Positions 1 through 8,203 of a DNA stretch of 64,000 nucleotides are shown piece by piece. The stretch covers positions 14,992 to 78,991 of the forward strand of contig LSIB01000159.1 in NCBI GenBank assembly GCA_001556025.1, given 5' to 3'. Within the stretch, counting starts at the first letter, position 1. Every line of letters begins with the position of its first letter. A program made the translations under genes and the position numbers. The notes under the pieces are model-generated. The model was not told where the DNA came from, did no database searches, and was given only the letters and a program-made list of their open reading frames with translations. This DNA is from Rhizobiales bacterium CCH3-A5. GTDB taxonomy: Bacteria; Pseudomonadota; Alphaproteobacteria; Rhizobiales; Beijerinckiaceae.

Positions 1-63
1 CTTGAGCCGCGCTACACTGAATGCCATCGGGCGCTCCTCGGCCCTCGCGGCGAAAGGCCATGC

Positions 64-792
64 ATGACGATGTTCCGCCGCACCGCTCTGATGATCCTCC
101 TGCTCACCGCGCCCGGTGTGGTCGCGGCGCAAGATCGCGTCGTCAATGATCGCGTCGTCCTGTCCGGTTTCGCGATCGACCGCACCGAGGTCACGATCGG
201 GCGGTTCCGCGAGTTCGCGCTCGCGACCGGCCTGACGACGCAGGCCGAACGCGCCGGCCATGGCTATGAATACGGCGCCGGCTGGGAGCGCCGGCCGGGC
301 TGGAGCTGGCGGCAACCCTTCGGCGCGGCCGACACGGCGGAGGCCGAGCCCGGCGCGCCGGCCGTCCATCTGAGCTGGTCCGAGGCGCGCGACTTCTGCG
401 CCTGGTCGGGCGGGCGCCTGCCGACGCGGGCGGAATGGCAGGAAGCCGCCTACCGCGAGAGGCGCGAGACGCCGGGCGACGGTTTCGCCACCGGCAAGAC
501 CTATCCCTATCCCGTCGGAGCCAGCCCCGACGGCATGAACCTGTCCGGAGCAGACCCGTGGCCGCGTCATGCCGCAGCCGGCGCGACGAAGCGTGGCGTC
601 AACGGCCTGCACGAGATGGGCGGTAATGTCTGGGAATGGCTCGCGGACCGGCAGGGCGACAGCGCGCTCACCGCCGGCGGCTCGTGGTGGTACGGCCCGC
701 AGCAGACGCGCACTGAGGGCATGCAATGGAAGGCGGCGGATTTTTATGCCGTCTATGTCGGCTTCCGCTGTGTCTACGCCGCGCCCCGCTGA
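64..792 (+). CDS. Exported SUMF1/formylglycine-generating-enzyme-fold protein
   Basis: This 242-aa protein starts with a cleavable signal peptide (about residues 1-23, ending near VAAQD). The rest is a single FGE-sulfatase (SUMF1/EgtB/PvdO) domain. Visible family marks are FAIDRTEVTIGRFREF near residue 40, a WSEARDFCAWSGGRLPTRAEW segment centred near residue 115, GGNVWEW near 190 and a terminal YVGFRCV. True formylglycine-generating enzymes oxidise a sulfatase Cys/Ser in the cytoplasm. Export, and the absence of any sulfatase gene nearby, argue for a different role, perhaps PvdO-like periplasmic modification. An AraC regulator follows 52 bp downstream on the same strand. An alternative ATG lies at 70. 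The fold assignment is secure; the function is unknown. Confidence 0.8.
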   Translation: MTMFRRTALMILLLTAPGVVAAQDRVVNDRVVLSGFAIDRTEVTIGRFREFALATGLTTQAERAGHGYEYGAGWERRPGWSWRQPFGAADTAEAEPGAPAVHLSWSEARDFCAWSGGRLPTRAEWQEAAYRERRETPGDGFATGKTYPYPVGASPDGMNLSGADPWPRHAAAGATKRGVNGLHEMGGNVWEWLADRQGDSALTAGGSWWYGPQQTRTEGMQWKAADFYAVYVGFRCVYAAPR

Positions 793-844
793 GCCGAGTG
801 TCGGCGCGGCTGGTGCGGCGGCAGCCCGCTTGCTAGAATCCGGC

Positions 845-1726
845 ATGGTCCTCGCGAGCGACCAGCAGCAACCCACGATCGCGGCGGTGACCTCGCCGCC
901 CGTCGGCTTGCGCGCGCAATCCTGGCATGGCGGCCGCTTCGTCACCGCGAGGCGCGAGCGCACCGCCTTCGTCGAGGGCTCTATTCTGCTCCCGGACCAT
1001 ACCGTCATGGTGACCCTGCGCGGCGGCGCGGCCCGGCACGAGACGATCTGCGCCAGCGGCGAGCGCACGGACGGGCCCGACCGCGCCGGGCTCGCCTCCT
1101 TCCTCCCGGCCGGCTGCGAGCGCCGCCTGCGGCTGCACGATGTCGGCTGGCACTGGGCTTCGATCTCGATCGCGCCTTCGCTGTTCGAGCGTCTGCGCCC
1201 GGCGCGGACCCGCATCATGCGCCCCTTCGGCAACCGCGAGGACGCTTTCCTGCTCGGCCTGCTCGGCGAATTCGAGCGCCTGCATGCCCAGGACGGGGCG
1301 CTCGACGCGACCTATTGCGAGGCGATGACGCTCGCGCTGGTGCATTATCTTTGGCGACGCGAGCCCGGCGCGCCGGAAGCCGCCGAAGGCGGCGGTCTGC
1401 CGCGGTGGAAACTCAACCGCGTGCGCGAGCATGTCGAGAGCCACCTTGCCGGCGAGATCAGGATGGCGGCGCTGGCGGAGCTGACCGGACTTTCGGAGGG
1501 CCATTTCCACCGCGCCTTCCGTTCGGCTACTGGACTGACGCCGCTGCAATTCGTCAATCGCCGACGGGTCGAGGCCGCCAAGCGAATACTGGCCACATCC
1601 GCACCCTCGATCGTCGATCTTGCGCTGCAGGTGGGCTTTACCAGCCCGAGCCATTTCGCCCGGATCTTCCGGCACGAAACCGGCCGCAATCCGGCGCAGT
1701 TCCGGCGCGAGCTCGGCCAGGGCTGA
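845..1726 (+). CDS. AraC family transcriptional regulator
   Basis: A 293-aa regulator with an N-terminal ligand or sensor region (about residues 1-180, no clear cupin motif) and a C-terminal double helix-turn-helix of the AraC/XylS type (about 190-290). The second half carries the typical sequence GHFHRAFRSATGLTPLQFV followed by a second helix set ending in HFARIFRHETGRNPAQFRR. It should bind DNA in the cytoplasm. The open frame extends upstream into the SUMF1 gene, but the ATG at 845 is the first start outside that gene, and the upstream translation is Arg/Ala-rich shadow. The likely target is unknown; the SUMF1 gene 52 bp upstream is the nearest candidate. Confidence 0.85.
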   Translation: MVLASDQQQPTIAAVTSPPVGLRAQSWHGGRFVTARRERTAFVEGSILLPDHTVMVTLRGGAARHETICASGERTDGPDRAGLASFLPAGCERRLRLHDVGWHWASISIAPSLFERLRPARTRIMRPFGNREDAFLLGLLGEFERLHAQDGALDATYCEAMTLALVHYLWRREPGAPEAAEGGGLPRWKLNRVREHVESHLAGEIRMAALAELTGLSEGHFHRAFRSATGLTPLQFVNRRRVEAAKRILATSAPSIVDLALQVGFTSPSHFARIFRHETGRNPAQFRRELGQG

Positions 1727-1930
1727 AACCGCCCGCCAGGCCGACGCGTATCGGAACGGCACAGGCGATGTCGGCACGAACCCTGCGACAGGCATCGGCG
1801 CTGGCTCAGTCATGTCTTGTCATCGCATGCCGCGTCACGATCTGATGCGCCAGCGCGGTTTCAGTTGCCAAGCGCCCGGCTTCGCGGCAGGACAGTTTCC
1901 GAAGAACGTTTCCAAGGTTTCCGGCCGGTG

Positions 1931-4162
1931 ATGGAGTTCAGGAAGCGACGGTGGACGACCCAGGCGAAGCGCTTCGCGCTCGCTTTCGACTCATGGGTCG
2001 ACGCCGGGCTCTGGGGCGCGGGGCGGGGGCTCGGCGAGCGCTATGAGCGCTTCCGCAGCATCATGGACCGCCTCACAGTCACCGGCGGCAAGCGGCTGGC
2101 GGCCGAATTCGCCAGCGAAGGCCTGAATGTCGGCATCGCCGGCGCGTTCATCATGCTGGCGCTGGCCATTCCGGCCTTTCAGGAGGGCCGCGAGGAGGCG
2201 CTGAAGCACCAGGTCTTCGCCGTGACCTTCCTCGACCGCTACGGCTCCGAGATCGGCCATCGCGGCGCGCGCCACGACGATTCGCTGAAGCTGGAGGAGA
2301 TGCCGGACCATTTGATAAAGGCGGTTCTGGCGACCGAGGACCGGCGCTTCTACGACCATTTCGGCATCGACGTGTTCGGCACCTTCCGGGCGCTCAGCGT
2401 CAATGCGCGCGCGTCGGGCGTGGTGCAGGGCGGCTCCTCGCTGACGCAGCAGCTTGCCAAGAACCTGTTCCTGACCAATGAGCGCTCGCTCGACCGTAAG
2501 ATCAAGGAGGCCTTCCTCTCGATCTGGCTCGAATACCGGCTGACCAAGAACGAGATCCTGAAGCTCTATCTCGACCGCGCCTATATGGGCGGCGGCACCT
2601 TCGGGGCGGCGGCGGCGGCGGAATACTATTTCGGCAAATCGGTCAAGGACGTCACCGTGGCCGAGGCCGCGATGCTGGCCGGGCTGTTCAAGGCTCCGAC
2701 GAAGTACGCGCCTCACGTCAACCTGCCCGCCGCCCGCGCGCGCGCCAACGACGTGCTCAACGCCATGGTCGACGCCGGCTTCATGACTGCCGGCCAGGTC
2801 GACAGCGCCAAGCGCAATCCGGCGACGCCGATCGACCGCAGGCGCGATTCGAGCCCGGACTATTATCTCGACTGGGCCTTCGACGAGATCAGGAAGCTCG
2901 CCGACGACGGCAAGCTCGGCCCCGAGCGCGTGCTGACGGTGAAGACGCCGCACGACCCCGCGATCCAGGAGCGCGCCGACGAGGCGATCGAATCGATCCT
3001 GCGCCAGCACGGCCCCGGCTACCGGGCCAAGCAGGCGGCGACCACGATCATGGACGCGGACGGCGCGGTGCGCGCCATGGTGGGCGGCCGCGACTACGGC
3101 GCGAGTCAGTTCAACCGCGCGACCTCGAGCCTTCGCCAGCCCGGCTCCTCTTTCAAGCCCTATGTCTACGCGGCGGCAATGTCGGCCGGGCTCTACCGGC
3201 CCACGACGATCGTCACCGACCGGCCGGTCTGCATCGGCAACTGGTGCCCGAACAATTACGGCCGCTCTTTTGCCGGCTCGATGCCGCTGACGGTCGCGCT
3301 GGCGAAGTCGATCAATACGATCCCGGTTCAGATGTCGATCGCCATCGGCAAGGCTGCGGGCGAGAGCCACGAGGCGCGCGCCGCCCGTATCGGCCGGTTG
3401 AAGATCATCGAGACCAGCCGGGCGATGGGGCTCAACACGCCGCTGACCGACACCGTCTCGCTGCCGATCGGCGCGGCCGAGGTCACGGTCATCGATCAGG
3501 CCGCCGCCTACGCCGTCTTCGCCAATGGCGGCAAGCGCGCGAAACCCTATGCCGCCACCGAGATCAGGAACTCGCATGGCGAGGTGATCTACCGGCACGA
3601 CCGCGACGAGCCCGCGCCTGCCCAGGTTTTGAGCACGCAGGTCGCCAACGACATCAACTTCATGCTCTCCAAGGTGCCGACCGAGGGAACCGGCCGGCGC
3701 GCGGCGCTGGAAGGCGTCGTCACCGCCGGCAAGACCGGCACGACCAACGGCTACAAGGACGCCTGGTATGTCGGCTATTCCGGCAACCTCGTCGGCGCGG
3801 TCTGGTACGGGAACGACGATTCGTCGGAGACCAACAACATGACCGGCGGCTCGCTGCCGGCCATGACATGGAAGGAGATCATGCAGTTCGCCCACCAGGG
3901 GCTGGAACTGAAGCCGATCCCCGGCGTCGCGCCGCCCGTGGTCGATCCGAAGGCTGCGGCCATCGCGAAGGCCGCGACGCCGACACCCGCGCAGGCCGGC
4001 GCTCCGGCCGGCCCCGGCGCCGGTCACATGCCGCGCCAGTCCTTCGAGGCGCTCACGGCGGTCGGCTCGATGTTCAAGGCGGTCGAGCCGGCGCGCGTCG
4101 CGGGCGCGTCGGTGCAGGCGGGGATCAGGGAACTGAGCGGGGCAGGGACGCGGTTGCGGTGA
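1931..4162 (+). CDS. Penicillin-binding protein 1A, bifunctional transglycosylase/transpeptidase
   Basis: A 743-aa class A PBP that polymerises and cross-links peptidoglycan at the inner membrane. After a short cytoplasmic tail there is one membrane anchor (about residues 55-75). The GT51 glycosyltransferase domain follows, with ATEDRRFYDHFGID and GGSSLTQQLAKNLFL. The transpeptidase domain has the SxxK serine in PGSSFKP, the SxN motif in KSIN and the KTGTT triad. The C-terminal 80 residues are Ala/Pro-rich and lack a recognised domain. The frame is open further upstream only from a TTG at 1817, so the ATG at 1931 (GTG at 1928 is adjacent) is preferred. It sits alone, 204 bp after the AraC gene. 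Confidence 0.92.
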   Translation: MEFRKRRWTTQAKRFALAFDSWVDAGLWGAGRGLGERYERFRSIMDRLTVTGGKRLAAEFASEGLNVGIAGAFIMLALAIPAFQEGREEALKHQVFAVTFLDRYGSEIGHRGARHDDSLKLEEMPDHLIKAVLATEDRRFYDHFGIDVFGTFRALSVNARASGVVQGGSSLTQQLAKNLFLTNERSLDRKIKEAFLSIWLEYRLTKNEILKLYLDRAYMGGGTFGAAAAAEYYFGKSVKDVTVAEAAMLAGLFKAPTKYAPHVNLPAARARANDVLNAMVDAGFMTAGQVDSAKRNPATPIDRRRDSSPDYYLDWAFDEIRKLADDGKLGPERVLTVKTPHDPAIQERADEAIESILRQHGPGYRAKQAATTIMDADGAVRAMVGGRDYGASQFNRATSSLRQPGSSFKPYVYAAAMSAGLYRPTTIVTDRPVCIGNWCPNNYGRSFAGSMPLTVALAKSINTIPVQMSIAIGKAAGESHEARAARIGRLKIIETSRAMGLNTPLTDTVSLPIGAAEVTVIDQAAAYAVFANGGKRAKPYAATEIRNSHGEVIYRHDRDEPAPAQVLSTQVANDINFMLSKVPTEGTGRRAALEGVVTAGKTGTTNGYKDAWYVGYSGNLVGAVWYGNDDSSETNNMTGGSLPAMTWKEIMQFAHQGLELKPIPGVAPPVVDPKAAAIAKAATPTPAQAGAPAGPGAGHMPRQSFEALTAVGSMFKAVEPARVAGASVQAGIRELSGAGTRLR

Positions 4163-4251
4163 CGACCATTTCGTGCGGTTGACGCCGCCGCCCCGTCCGT
4201 TTCAACTCCCGCCATCGCCGCATCGCCGGCCAGAAACGGACTGCTCCGCCC

Positions 4252-4827
4252 GTGCGCGTCGCCCATCTCTCCTATGTCGTGCTGCTGGGCGCCGGGCTCG
4301 GGCTCGTCTCCGCGCATCTGGCGATCGCCGGGCGGCCCGTGGTCGGGCGGGTCCAGATCGGGCCGTGGGACGCCTGGCCGAAGGGCGGCGGGCGCGACAT
4401 CGACCCCTACCTGCGGGCGCATCTCGCGCGCGGCGTGCATCTGCCGCTGGGCGCGGGCGAAGGGCTCGAACTGATCGCCGATCGCGACAGCGAGGGCCGG
4501 GGCCTCGACGGGCGCTGCCGCTATCTCGTCAGGGGTGCGACGCCTACGACACGCGGCTGGACGCTCGGCGTCACCGACGGGGCGGGCGAGCCCTTCCGGC
4601 TGCCGCTCGACCGCACCGGCTTCAGCCATGCCGAGATCCTGCGCGACGAAAGCGGCGCGATGGCCATCCTGGCATCGGTGACGGCGGAGCCCGGCAACTG
4701 GCTACCCTTGCCGGCGAGCGGCGGCTTCCAGTTCCGGCTCCGGCTCTACGACACGCCGATCTCCAGCCAGGCCGGCGAGCTTAGGCCCGACGTGCTCCCG
4801 GCGGTCAGACGGCTCGACTGCCGATGA
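4252..4827 (+). CDS. DUF1214 domain protein
   Basis: A 191-aa protein starting at GTG, with an N-terminal hydrophobic segment (about residues 5-27) that acts as a signal anchor or signal peptide. The body matches the DUF1214 family by its pattern: VGRVQIGPWDAWPK near the start, CRYLVRG in the middle, and a C-terminal beta-rich stretch ending RLYDTP. DUF1214 and DUF1254 are often fused in one exported protein. Here they are separate genes overlapping by four bases (ATGA), so translation is probably coupled. No enzymatic activity has been assigned with confidence to the family. Envelope location is inferred from the N-terminus. Confidence 0.75.
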   Translation: MRVAHLSYVVLLGAGLGLVSAHLAIAGRPVVGRVQIGPWDAWPKGGGRDIDPYLRAHLARGVHLPLGAGEGLELIADRDSEGRGLDGRCRYLVRGATPTTRGWTLGVTDGAGEPFRLPLDRTGFSHAEILRDESGAMAILASVTAEPGNWLPLPASGGFQFRLRLYDTPISSQAGELRPDVLPAVRRLDCR

Positions 4828-5480
4828 GCGCGATCCACGACAGCGCTGCGCCCGAGTCCGGCGCCCCGCCCGTGCCGGAGCCGGCGCGATGGCGGCCGCT
4901 GCGGAAAACGGGGTTTGGAGCCGGCCTGGCCCGGCTGGTTCTGCTGACGCTGGCCGGGCTCGTGCTCGCCGGCATCGTCCACATCGTCGCCGTGCTGATG
5001 ATCCCGGTCCTGTCGGAGCGCGACGCGACCAGCGCCTATCTCGGCCTCGGGGTCGGCGGCAAGGCCGAACTCGTCTCCGGCCCCAAGGCCGCGCCGGGCC
5101 TGCCGGCGCCGCTGGAGGCGGACAACTCCGCCGTCATGGCCGTCTGCGGCTATGATCTCACCGCGGGGCCGATGCGCGTTGTTGCGCGCGCCGGCGCGCT
5201 GCCGCTGGGCCTGACGCTGCACCGGCGCGGCGGCGGCGTGATCTACGCGATCACCGACCGGGCGGCGATCCGGGGCGTCGTCGAATTCCTGGTGATGACG
5301 GAGGCGCAGCTCGACGAGCGCGTCGCGCGCGACGAGGAGGGCCAGACCAGCCGCGAGCTGCGCATCGTCTCCGATACCGCGCAGGGGCTGATCGTCGCGC
5401 GGGTGCTTGCGCCCCTGCCCTCGGATCGCGGCGACGCAGAAGCGCTGGCGACCGGCGTCGCCTGCGGCCTGGCGGACTGA
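4824..5480 (+). CDS. DUF1254 domain membrane-anchored protein
   Basis: A 218-aa partner of the DUF1214 gene, sharing a 4-bp ATGA overlap. A cytoplasmic Pro-rich tail of about 30 residues is followed by one transmembrane helix (about 33-57, GLARLVLLTLAGLVLAGIVH). The periplasmic domain carries the short DUF1254 pattern AVCGYDLTAGPMRV and a beta-rich core ending in a Cys-containing tail. It most likely sits in the inner membrane with its domain outside and pairs with the DUF1214 protein. The two-gene arrangement is common in Rhizobiales, and the function is unknown. It is followed immediately by a convergent gene whose stop lies at 5481. Confidence 0.75.
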   Translation: MSAIHDSAAPESGAPPVPEPARWRPLRKTGFGAGLARLVLLTLAGLVLAGIVHIVAVLMIPVLSERDATSAYLGLGVGGKAELVSGPKAAPGLPAPLEADNSAVMAVCGYDLTAGPMRVVARAGALPLGLTLHRRGGGVIYAITDRAAIRGVVEFLVMTEAQLDERVARDEEGQTSRELRIVSDTAQGLIVARVLAPLPSDRGDAEALATGVACGLAD

Positions 5481-6290
5481 TCAGCCCTTGTAGACGACCG
5501 CGTCGTCGCGCCCGCGATCGGCGGGAACCGGCGTGCCACGCCCCCCGCCGAACACGCCGATCAGCGGCAGCTTGCAGAGCGGGCCGGATTCGGCCTCCAG
5601 CGCCATGATGGCGCGCTCGGCCCTGATCGCCTCGCGCGAGGGCGTCTCGACCACGAGATTGGCGAGCGCGTAGCGATAGCTCTCGATCCGGTAGCCAACG
5701 CGCTCGCAGACCCAGAGGATCAGCCCCTCGTTTTCGACGACGCGGGCGAAAGCGGGATCCTGCTTCTCCGGCGGCACATAGGGCGAGCCCTCGGCGGCCT
5801 TCAGGCGCACGCGATCAGCCGCGACGACACGGCCGGCATTGGCGCGGAAGGGGGCGAGCAGCAGTCTGTCGGCATTGGCGTCCTCCGACAGGCGGTTGTA
5901 GCGCGAGGCCTGCGAGGCGTACGAACCGCCCGTCAGCGCACGGTGATAATCGGCGATGGCGGAGGATTGGGCCTCGACCGGCAGGATGCGGGCATGGGCA
6001 AGGTCCGAGACCTGGCGCGAAAAATAGCTGCGTTCATGGGCCGGCATGACCAGCCGCCAGGCGCGGTCGCGCAACTGGTTCTCGTCGTCGGTCATGCGGA
6101 ACCAGGAGGCGGCCTCGCCGCGAAACGTCGCCGACCAGAAGCCGAGTTCAGGCGCGATCACGTCGCTCAGGATGCCGGGACGCGGGCGGCCGAGATCGCC
6201 GGTGCAGGCGCACAGGACGAGTCCGGCCAGAACCGCGCCCGCGAGGCCGCGCGGCGAGGCGGCGGTTGGCGTTGGCGCGGCCGGGATCAC
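5481..6290 (-). CDS. Putative lipoprotein, conserved hypothetical
   Basis: A 269-aa protein starting at GTG (codon at 6290), overlapping the upstream small gene by four bases (GTGA). The N-terminus has a hydrophobic segment ending in LVLCACTG, a plausible lipobox with the modified Cys near residue 30. The mature part is helical and charged, with a WVCERVGYRIESYRYALANLV segment that includes a Cys conserved in position with a C-terminal one (PLCKLPL). The C-terminus contains a Gly-rich FGGGRG stretch. No domain is recognised. It is probably anchored to the periplasmic side of a membrane. It likely forms a two-gene operon with the 72-aa gene upstream. Confidence 0.65.
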   Translation of the reverse strand: MIPAAPTPTAASPRGLAGAVLAGLVLCACTGDLGRPRPGILSDVIAPELGFWSATFRGEAASWFRMTDDENQLRDRAWRLVMPAHERSYFSRQVSDLAHARILPVEAQSSAIADYHRALTGGSYASQASRYNRLSEDANADRLLLAPFRANAGRVVAADRVRLKAAEGSPYVPPEKQDPAFARVVENEGLILWVCERVGYRIESYRYALANLVVETPSREAIRAERAIMALEAESGPLCKLPLIGVFGGGRGTPVPADRGRDDAVVYKG

Positions 6291-6505
6291 ACCGTCTGAC
6301 CGGCGACGGCCTTGCGGGCCAGGCGCTTGGCGCCGGCGCTGCGCTTACGCGGCGCGGCGTCGATGGCGGGTTCGGGCTGCCGCTCATAGCGAACGCCGGT
6401 GAAGAACAGGATCGCGGCGGTCTCGCGCGGCGCGCCGGATTCGGCCTGAGCGGATTTGCGCCGCAGCGTGGCGGAGGTCGGCGCGAAGGGAATGACGATG
6501 GTCAT
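6287..6505 (-). CDS. Small basic hypothetical protein (72 aa)
   Basis: The frame is open from 6631, but the ATG at 6505 has a strong Shine-Dalgarno (AAGGAGG about 6 nt upstream) and is chosen. The 72-aa product begins MTIVIPFAPTSATLRRKSAQ, has a short hydrophobic AAILFFTGVRYER segment and ends in a Lys/Arg-rich tail. No known domain is visible. It overlaps the lipoprotein gene downstream by four bases, so the two are probably cotranslated. A perfect CtrA-type box lies 142 bp upstream of its start, between it and the divergent DUF2336 gene, and could serve either. Confidence 0.6.
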   Translation of the reverse strand: MTIVIPFAPTSATLRRKSAQAESGAPRETAAILFFTGVRYERQPEPAIDAAPRKRSAGAKRLARKAVAGQTV

Positions 6506-6646
6506 GACGCGCCTCCTTGTCGGGCGCTGGGGGTTGTAGCGATGCAGCACCAAAGCGGTCGTCTCGAAAGCGAGCATGCCGGCATGGGAACACCGCGCGC
6601 GGAGATGCTTTTTAGGCCCGTCTGACCGCATCAGGCCGCGACATGG

Positions 6647-6661
6647 TTAACGCCCCATTAA
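6647..6661. promoter_or_regulatory. Perfect CtrA-type box TTAA-N7-TTAA
   Basis: The sequence reads TTAACGCCCCATTAA, an exact match to the alphaproteobacterial CtrA consensus half-sites with 7-nt spacing. It lies 55 bp upstream of the DUF2336 start at 6716, in the intergenic region shared with the divergent 72-aa gene. In a high-GC genome this pattern is rare by chance. Binding is inferred, not shown. Confidence 0.6.
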
Positions 6662-6715
6662 TGCCTCGCGATTACCCTGCCGGAAGACGCAAGAATCTCG
6701 AAAAGAGCTGCTTTC

Positions 6716-7840
6716 ATGACACCCCGCATCACCGCCGAACTCGCGCAGCTCGCCCATCTTGCGCGAGATGGCGGGCTCGATCTCAGCCAGGTTTCGCTGC
6801 GGGTGAAGGCCGACCTGCTGATGTCGATGCCGCAGCCTCCGGAGACCGACCTCGCCGCCTTCAGCGAGATCGCGACCGCGCTTTCGCCCCAGATCAACGA
6901 GGAAACCGCGATCATCCTTGCCCGCAAGCTCGCCGGCTGGCGTCACGCGCCGCGTCCGGTGCTGGCTGCGCTGCAGGCGCGCGGTGGTCGCGTGCTGGCG
7001 GCGCTGCTGCGCCACGGGATGACGCTGCCCGCAGCCGAACTCGAGGATCTGGCCGAACACGGCGCGATCGAGACCGCGCACGCCATGGCGGAGCGGAGCG
7101 ACCTCACGAGCACCGCGACCCTTCTGTTGGTCGACCGGGCCGACCGCGCGCTCGATCTCGCCCTGATCGCGAATGCGTCGGCGCCGCTGCCGCGCGCCGC
7201 GCTCGATCTGCTGCTCACGCGCGCCCGGACCGAGCCCGCCTATGCCCAGGGCCTGCTGGCGCGCGGCGATCTGTCGAATGCCGATCTGGCGCCGCTGTTC
7301 CTGCTGGCGGGCACGGAGCGGCGCACCGCGATCCTCGATTCGCTCGCCGCGATCGATTCGCTGAACCCGAGCGAGCGCCGCGCGAGCGTCTCAGCCGAGC
7401 TGTTCTCAGGCTGGCTCGCCACCGCCGGCGACGACCATCGCGGCGCGTTCGGCGCGATCGCCGACCATCTGCGAGGCGGTCAGGCTCTGGCCGACGCTTT
7501 GCATGACGACCGCTCGCGCGATCTGGCGGCGCTGGCGCTGGTCGCCTCGGGGGCCAGCGTCGAGGATGCGACGCGCTTCCTGATCCGCTTAGGCGATGCG
7601 ACCGCCCATTCCGTGCCGCGCATCTTCGCGCTGGTCGGACTGATGCGGGAGGTCAGGCCAAGCGTGGCGTTGCGTATCGTGATGCAGGTCGCTGGCGGCG
7701 GCATGCAGCCCGCCGGGCGCAAGGGCCAGCACCAGCCGGCGATGGCGCCCGGCGGCACGCCCTCGCGCGCCGGGGCCGCGCGTCAGGACAGCCCGCAGCT
7801 CGTCAGCGAGATCATGCGGAAATTCGGGCTCAGGCGCTGA
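6716..7840 (+). CDS. DUF2336 domain protein
   Basis: A 374-aa soluble alpha-helical protein of the DUF2336 family, which is abundant in Alphaproteobacteria. It shows HEAT-like helical repeats rich in Ala, Leu and Asp across residues 1-320 (for example SEIATALSPQINEETAIILARK) and a disordered Gly/Pro/Gln-rich linker (325-355). It ends in a conserved tail, SEIMRKFGLRR. It has no signal peptide. No biochemical role is firmly assigned. The CtrA-type box 55 bp upstream suggests cell-cycle-timed expression. Its C-terminus meets the convergent DUF1491 gene, only 4 bp away. Confidence 0.8.
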   Translation: MTPRITAELAQLAHLARDGGLDLSQVSLRVKADLLMSMPQPPETDLAAFSEIATALSPQINEETAIILARKLAGWRHAPRPVLAALQARGGRVLAALLRHGMTLPAAELEDLAEHGAIETAHAMAERSDLTSTATLLLVDRADRALDLALIANASAPLPRAALDLLLTRARTEPAYAQGLLARGDLSNADLAPLFLLAGTERRTAILDSLAAIDSLNPSERRASVSAELFSGWLATAGDDHRGAFGAIADHLRGGQALADALHDDRSRDLAALALVASGASVEDATRFLIRLGDATAHSVPRIFALVGLMREVRPSVALRIVMQVAGGGMQPAGRKGQHQPAMAPGGTPSRAGAARQDSPQLVSEIMRKFGLRR

Positions 7841-7844
7841 GCGC

Positions 7845-8180
7845 CTACGGCTCCACCAATGGCAGGCGCGGGTTGCCGCTGCGATCCTCGACCTCGACCA
7901 GCCAGAGATCGGGATCGAAGCGGCGCTCTCGCTCTACCTTCTCCTCGATGGTTGCGGGATCGCCGTCGAACACGAGCTGGAAGCGCCGCTCGCCGCCCGT
8001 CTCCGCGAGCGCCTGCGGGGCCGGGCCGTAGAGCGCCGCCGTGCCGTTGAGCCGGTCGAGCTTGACGAAGATCGCTCCGGCCTCGGCCGCGCCTCGGCGG
8101 CGCAGCACAGCGACCAGCCCGTCATGGGCCATCTGGCGCAGATAGGCCGAGACCCAGAAATCGCTGGTCAGGCGCGCCAT
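7845..8180 (-). CDS. DUF1491 family protein
   Basis: A 111-aa protein matching the DUF1491 family over its full length. It opens with MARLTSDFWVSAYLRQM, contains RRGAAEAGAIFVKLDRLNG and closes with FDPDLWLVEVEDRSG. The family is small, cytoplasmic and nearly restricted to Alphaproteobacteria, with no known function. The start at 8180 has a good ribosome site (GGAAGGG). It follows the Pro/Ala-rich membrane protein gene by 23 bp and is probably cotranscribed with it. Confidence 0.85.
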   Translation of the reverse strand: MARLTSDFWVSAYLRQMAHDGLVAVLRRRGAAEAGAIFVKLDRLNGTAALYGPAPQALAETGGERRFQLVFDGDPATIEEKVERERRFDPDLWLVEVEDRSGNPRLPLVEP

Positions 8181-8203
8181 GGCGCGAAACCCTTCCGAAA
8201 GGC

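Noticed and set aside
569..844. Long N-terminal extension of the first AraC regulator into the SUMF1 gene
   Set aside because: The extension is Arg/Ala-rich and out of frame with the well-supported SUMF1 protein.
1991..4027. A 678-codon open frame antisense to the PBP1A gene
   Set aside because: The composition is shadow-like (Arg/Gly/Asp-rich) and the plus strand encodes a complete PBP1A.
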